Assembly (NCBI RefSeq): GCF_013266735.1 | Contig: NZ_JABSNU010000001.1 | Span: forward strand, 1 to 64,000 | Source of the DNA: Pedobacter foliorum | Lineage (GTDB): Bacteria > Bacteroidota > Bacteroidia > Sphingobacteriales > Sphingobacteriaceae | Length of the DNA stretch: 64,000 nucleotides | Direction: 5' to 3' | Shown: positions 63,323-64,000 of the stretch, piece by piece | Layout: each line of letters starts with the position of its first letter | Position numbering within the stretch: position 1 is the first letter of the stretch | Notes under the pieces: model-generated | Database searches by the model: none | What the model was told of the DNA's origin: nothing | What the model saw: the letters and a program-made list of their open reading frames with translations, nothing else | Position numbers and translations under genes: made by a program

Positions 63323-63421
63323 ATAATGGGGTTTCCCTTATCTTATTTTAGCTTGCAAATGTAGGAGACCTGGTGAATAGATTTTACAGTGATAGATACT
63401 TAGAGAAAAATGAGTTCAAAA

Positions 63422-63451
63422 AAAAAGCATCCTTTTGAGGGGATGCTTTTT
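63422..63451 (-). terminator. Terminator of the cold-shock gene
   Basis: AAAAAGCATCC (63422-63432) and GGATGCTTTTT (63441-63451) form a perfect 11-bp stem. It lies 19 bases after the cold-shock stop on the minus strand, where the A-run reads as a terminal T-tract. Confidence 0.85.
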
Positions 63452-63469
63452 CTAATTTATAAAATGAGT

Positions 63470-63664
63470 TTATGAACTGATCTTAACATTAATTGCGTTT
63501 AAGCCTTTTTTACCTTGCTCAACGTCATAGCTAACTGAATCATTCTCACGAATGCTGTCAATTAGACCTGAAGTGTGTACAAAGATTTCACTATCACCAT
63601 TAGATGGTACGATAAATCCAAAACCTTTTGTCTCATTGAAAAACTTTACTGTTCCTTGTTGCAT
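63470..63664 (-). CDS. Cold-shock domain protein (CspA family)
   Basis: A 64-residue single cold-shock domain. The RNA-binding motifs are RNP1 KGFGFI (residues ~13-18) and RNP2 EIFVH (~26-30), and the N-terminal MQQGTVKFFNETKGFGF is standard. It binds single-stranded RNA or DNA and acts as an RNA chaperone; such proteins are not always cold-induced. A TAnnTTTG promoter, a leader of about 15 bases and its own terminator indicate a monocistronic gene. Confidence 0.96.
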   Translation of the reverse strand: MQQGTVKFFNETKGFGFIVPSNGDSEIFVHTSGLIDSIRENDSVSYDVEQGKKGLNAINVKISS

Positions 63665-63686
63665 TATATTGTAATTTAATTATTTC

Positions 63687-63719
63687 CAAATGTAAGTTTA
63701 ATTTATTGAAAAACAGCAA
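63687..63719 (-). promoter_or_regulatory. Promoter of the cold-shock gene
   Basis: On the minus strand TTG (63719-63717), a 22-base spacer and TACATTTG (63694-63687) match the -33/-7 consensus with a slightly long spacer. The -7 motif is exact and lies 23 bases before the start codon. Confidence 0.5.
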
Positions 63720-63768
63720 TTTATTAAAAATATATTCATTTATTCTTCAATTCGCTCTTAAAGGAGGT

Positions 63769-63984
63769 CTATTTTGATCTTTTTGAAGTTATCAGAATAA
63801 CCACACCTGCAATCAAAACGATACCTCCGATATAAGGTGGCCAGTTTACACTTTTTTCCCTATCAGCTGAGATCTGAATAGGGCCGGCATCTATTACCTT
63901 TTCCTTTTTTGTATAGGTAAAACCTGTCCATATCAGCATTACAACACCAAGAATTATCATTACTAAAGCTACTGTCTTATTCAT
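63769..63984 (-). CDS. Small two-helix membrane protein
   Basis: A 71-residue protein with two membrane helices (VALVMIILGVVMLIWTGFTY and PPYIGGIVLIAGVVILIT) linked by a charged loop containing KKEKVIDAGPIQISADREKSVNW. The I(D/A)xGP(I/L)xIxxD pattern between two helices is seen in small uncharacterised Bacteroidota membrane proteins. Function is unknown. The start codon lies 16 bases from the window end, so its promoter is not visible. Confidence 0.72.
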   Translation of the reverse strand: MNKTVALVMIILGVVMLIWTGFTYTKKEKVIDAGPIQISADREKSVNWPPYIGGIVLIAGVVILITSKRSK

Positions 63985-64000
63985 GGCTATTTTTTTAGTT

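Larger units (their letters stand above)
63117..63469. other. Gene-free region with 11-bp iterons and an inverted repeat
   Basis: No gene is seen in this 353-base gap between convergent genes. It holds four ACTTC-headed repeats with an exact 11-bp period (63181-63224), an imperfect 12-bp inverted repeat (63296-63322) and the cold-shock gene terminator (63422-63451). Confidence 0.7.

Noticed and set aside
63760..63769. AAAGGAGGT-like sequence resembling a Shine-Dalgarno site
   Set aside because: It is on the plus strand, downstream of a minus-strand gene, with no start codon behind it, and this phylum rarely uses such sites.
1..64000. CRISPR arrays, tRNAs, integrases, transposases, prophage or toxin-antitoxin operons
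   Set aside because: Looked for on both strands and not found; the PIN-PhoH protein is a single-gene fusion and not a classical toxin-antitoxin pair.

Overview
The window looks like chromosomal DNA of a Bacteroidota bacterium of the Sphingobacteriaceae type (Pedobacter-like). The grounds are AT-rich coding DNA without Shine-Dalgarno sequences, promoters of the TAnnTTTG (-7) / TTG (-33) type, a SusC/SusD pair, many lipoproteins and outer-membrane barrels with short Sec signals, and paralogue families common in that group. The assignment rests on gene content only; no search was run. Layout: 1-160 is the end of an rRNA operon (5S rRNA and terminator), followed by a REP-like repeat. 576-7790 is mostly housekeeping: an outer-membrane barrel, PIN-PhoH, an M1 aminopeptidase lipoprotein, an EamA transporter, a small lipoprotein, TruC and a Nudix hydrolase. 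Between the EamA gene and the lipoprotein lies a candidate ~70-nt small RNA with its own promoter and terminator. 7935-16492 is a seven-gene tripartite ABC efflux operon (HlyD adaptor, TolC, ATPase, two FtsX/MacB-type permeases) ending in a sigma-54-dependent response regulator and its histidine kinase; a sigma-54-like -24/-12 element sits just before the first gene. 16678-21738 holds a DUF5686 outer-membrane protein, a cupin, a barrel protein and a divergent two-gene ABC unit with a very small membrane partner. 21918-23426 is a GNAT-nitrilase fusion. 23457-33374 is a unit in which a LytS-type histidine kinase and a LytTR response regulator flank a metzincin-like secreted protease gene and a SusC/SusD pair. 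Three 9-bp direct repeats with an exact 21-bp period, the architecture used by LytTR regulators, lie just upstream of the protease gene. 33389-46523 is a glycan and sugar-oxidation region: a Gfo/Idh/MocA oxidoreductase, an SMP-30-like lactonase, GH172, a clan GH-A hydrolase, an AraC regulator, an aldo/keto reductase with a zinc alcohol dehydrogenase, a GH29 alpha-L-fucosidase and a diheme cytochrome c. Together these suggest release and oxidative breakdown of fucose- or arabinose-type sugars without a local SusC/SusD. 47101-52890 is a three-gene unit: a large FG-GAP/UnbV lipoprotein, a vanadium-haloperoxidase-like lipoprotein and an outer-membrane barrel. 52973-58732 has a type-2 glutaminyl cyclase, a PVC-type heme-binding lipoprotein and a secreted FG-GAP propeller. 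58806-63984 has a lipoprotein with a frameshifted tandem copy, a GH8 hydrolase, an ECF sigma factor with a membrane partner, a DUF2784 protein, a cold-shock protein and a small membrane protein. No tRNA, CRISPR array, transposase, integrase or prophage genes were seen. Promoter, operator, small-RNA and terminator calls are by eye, and enzyme specificities are family-level inferences.
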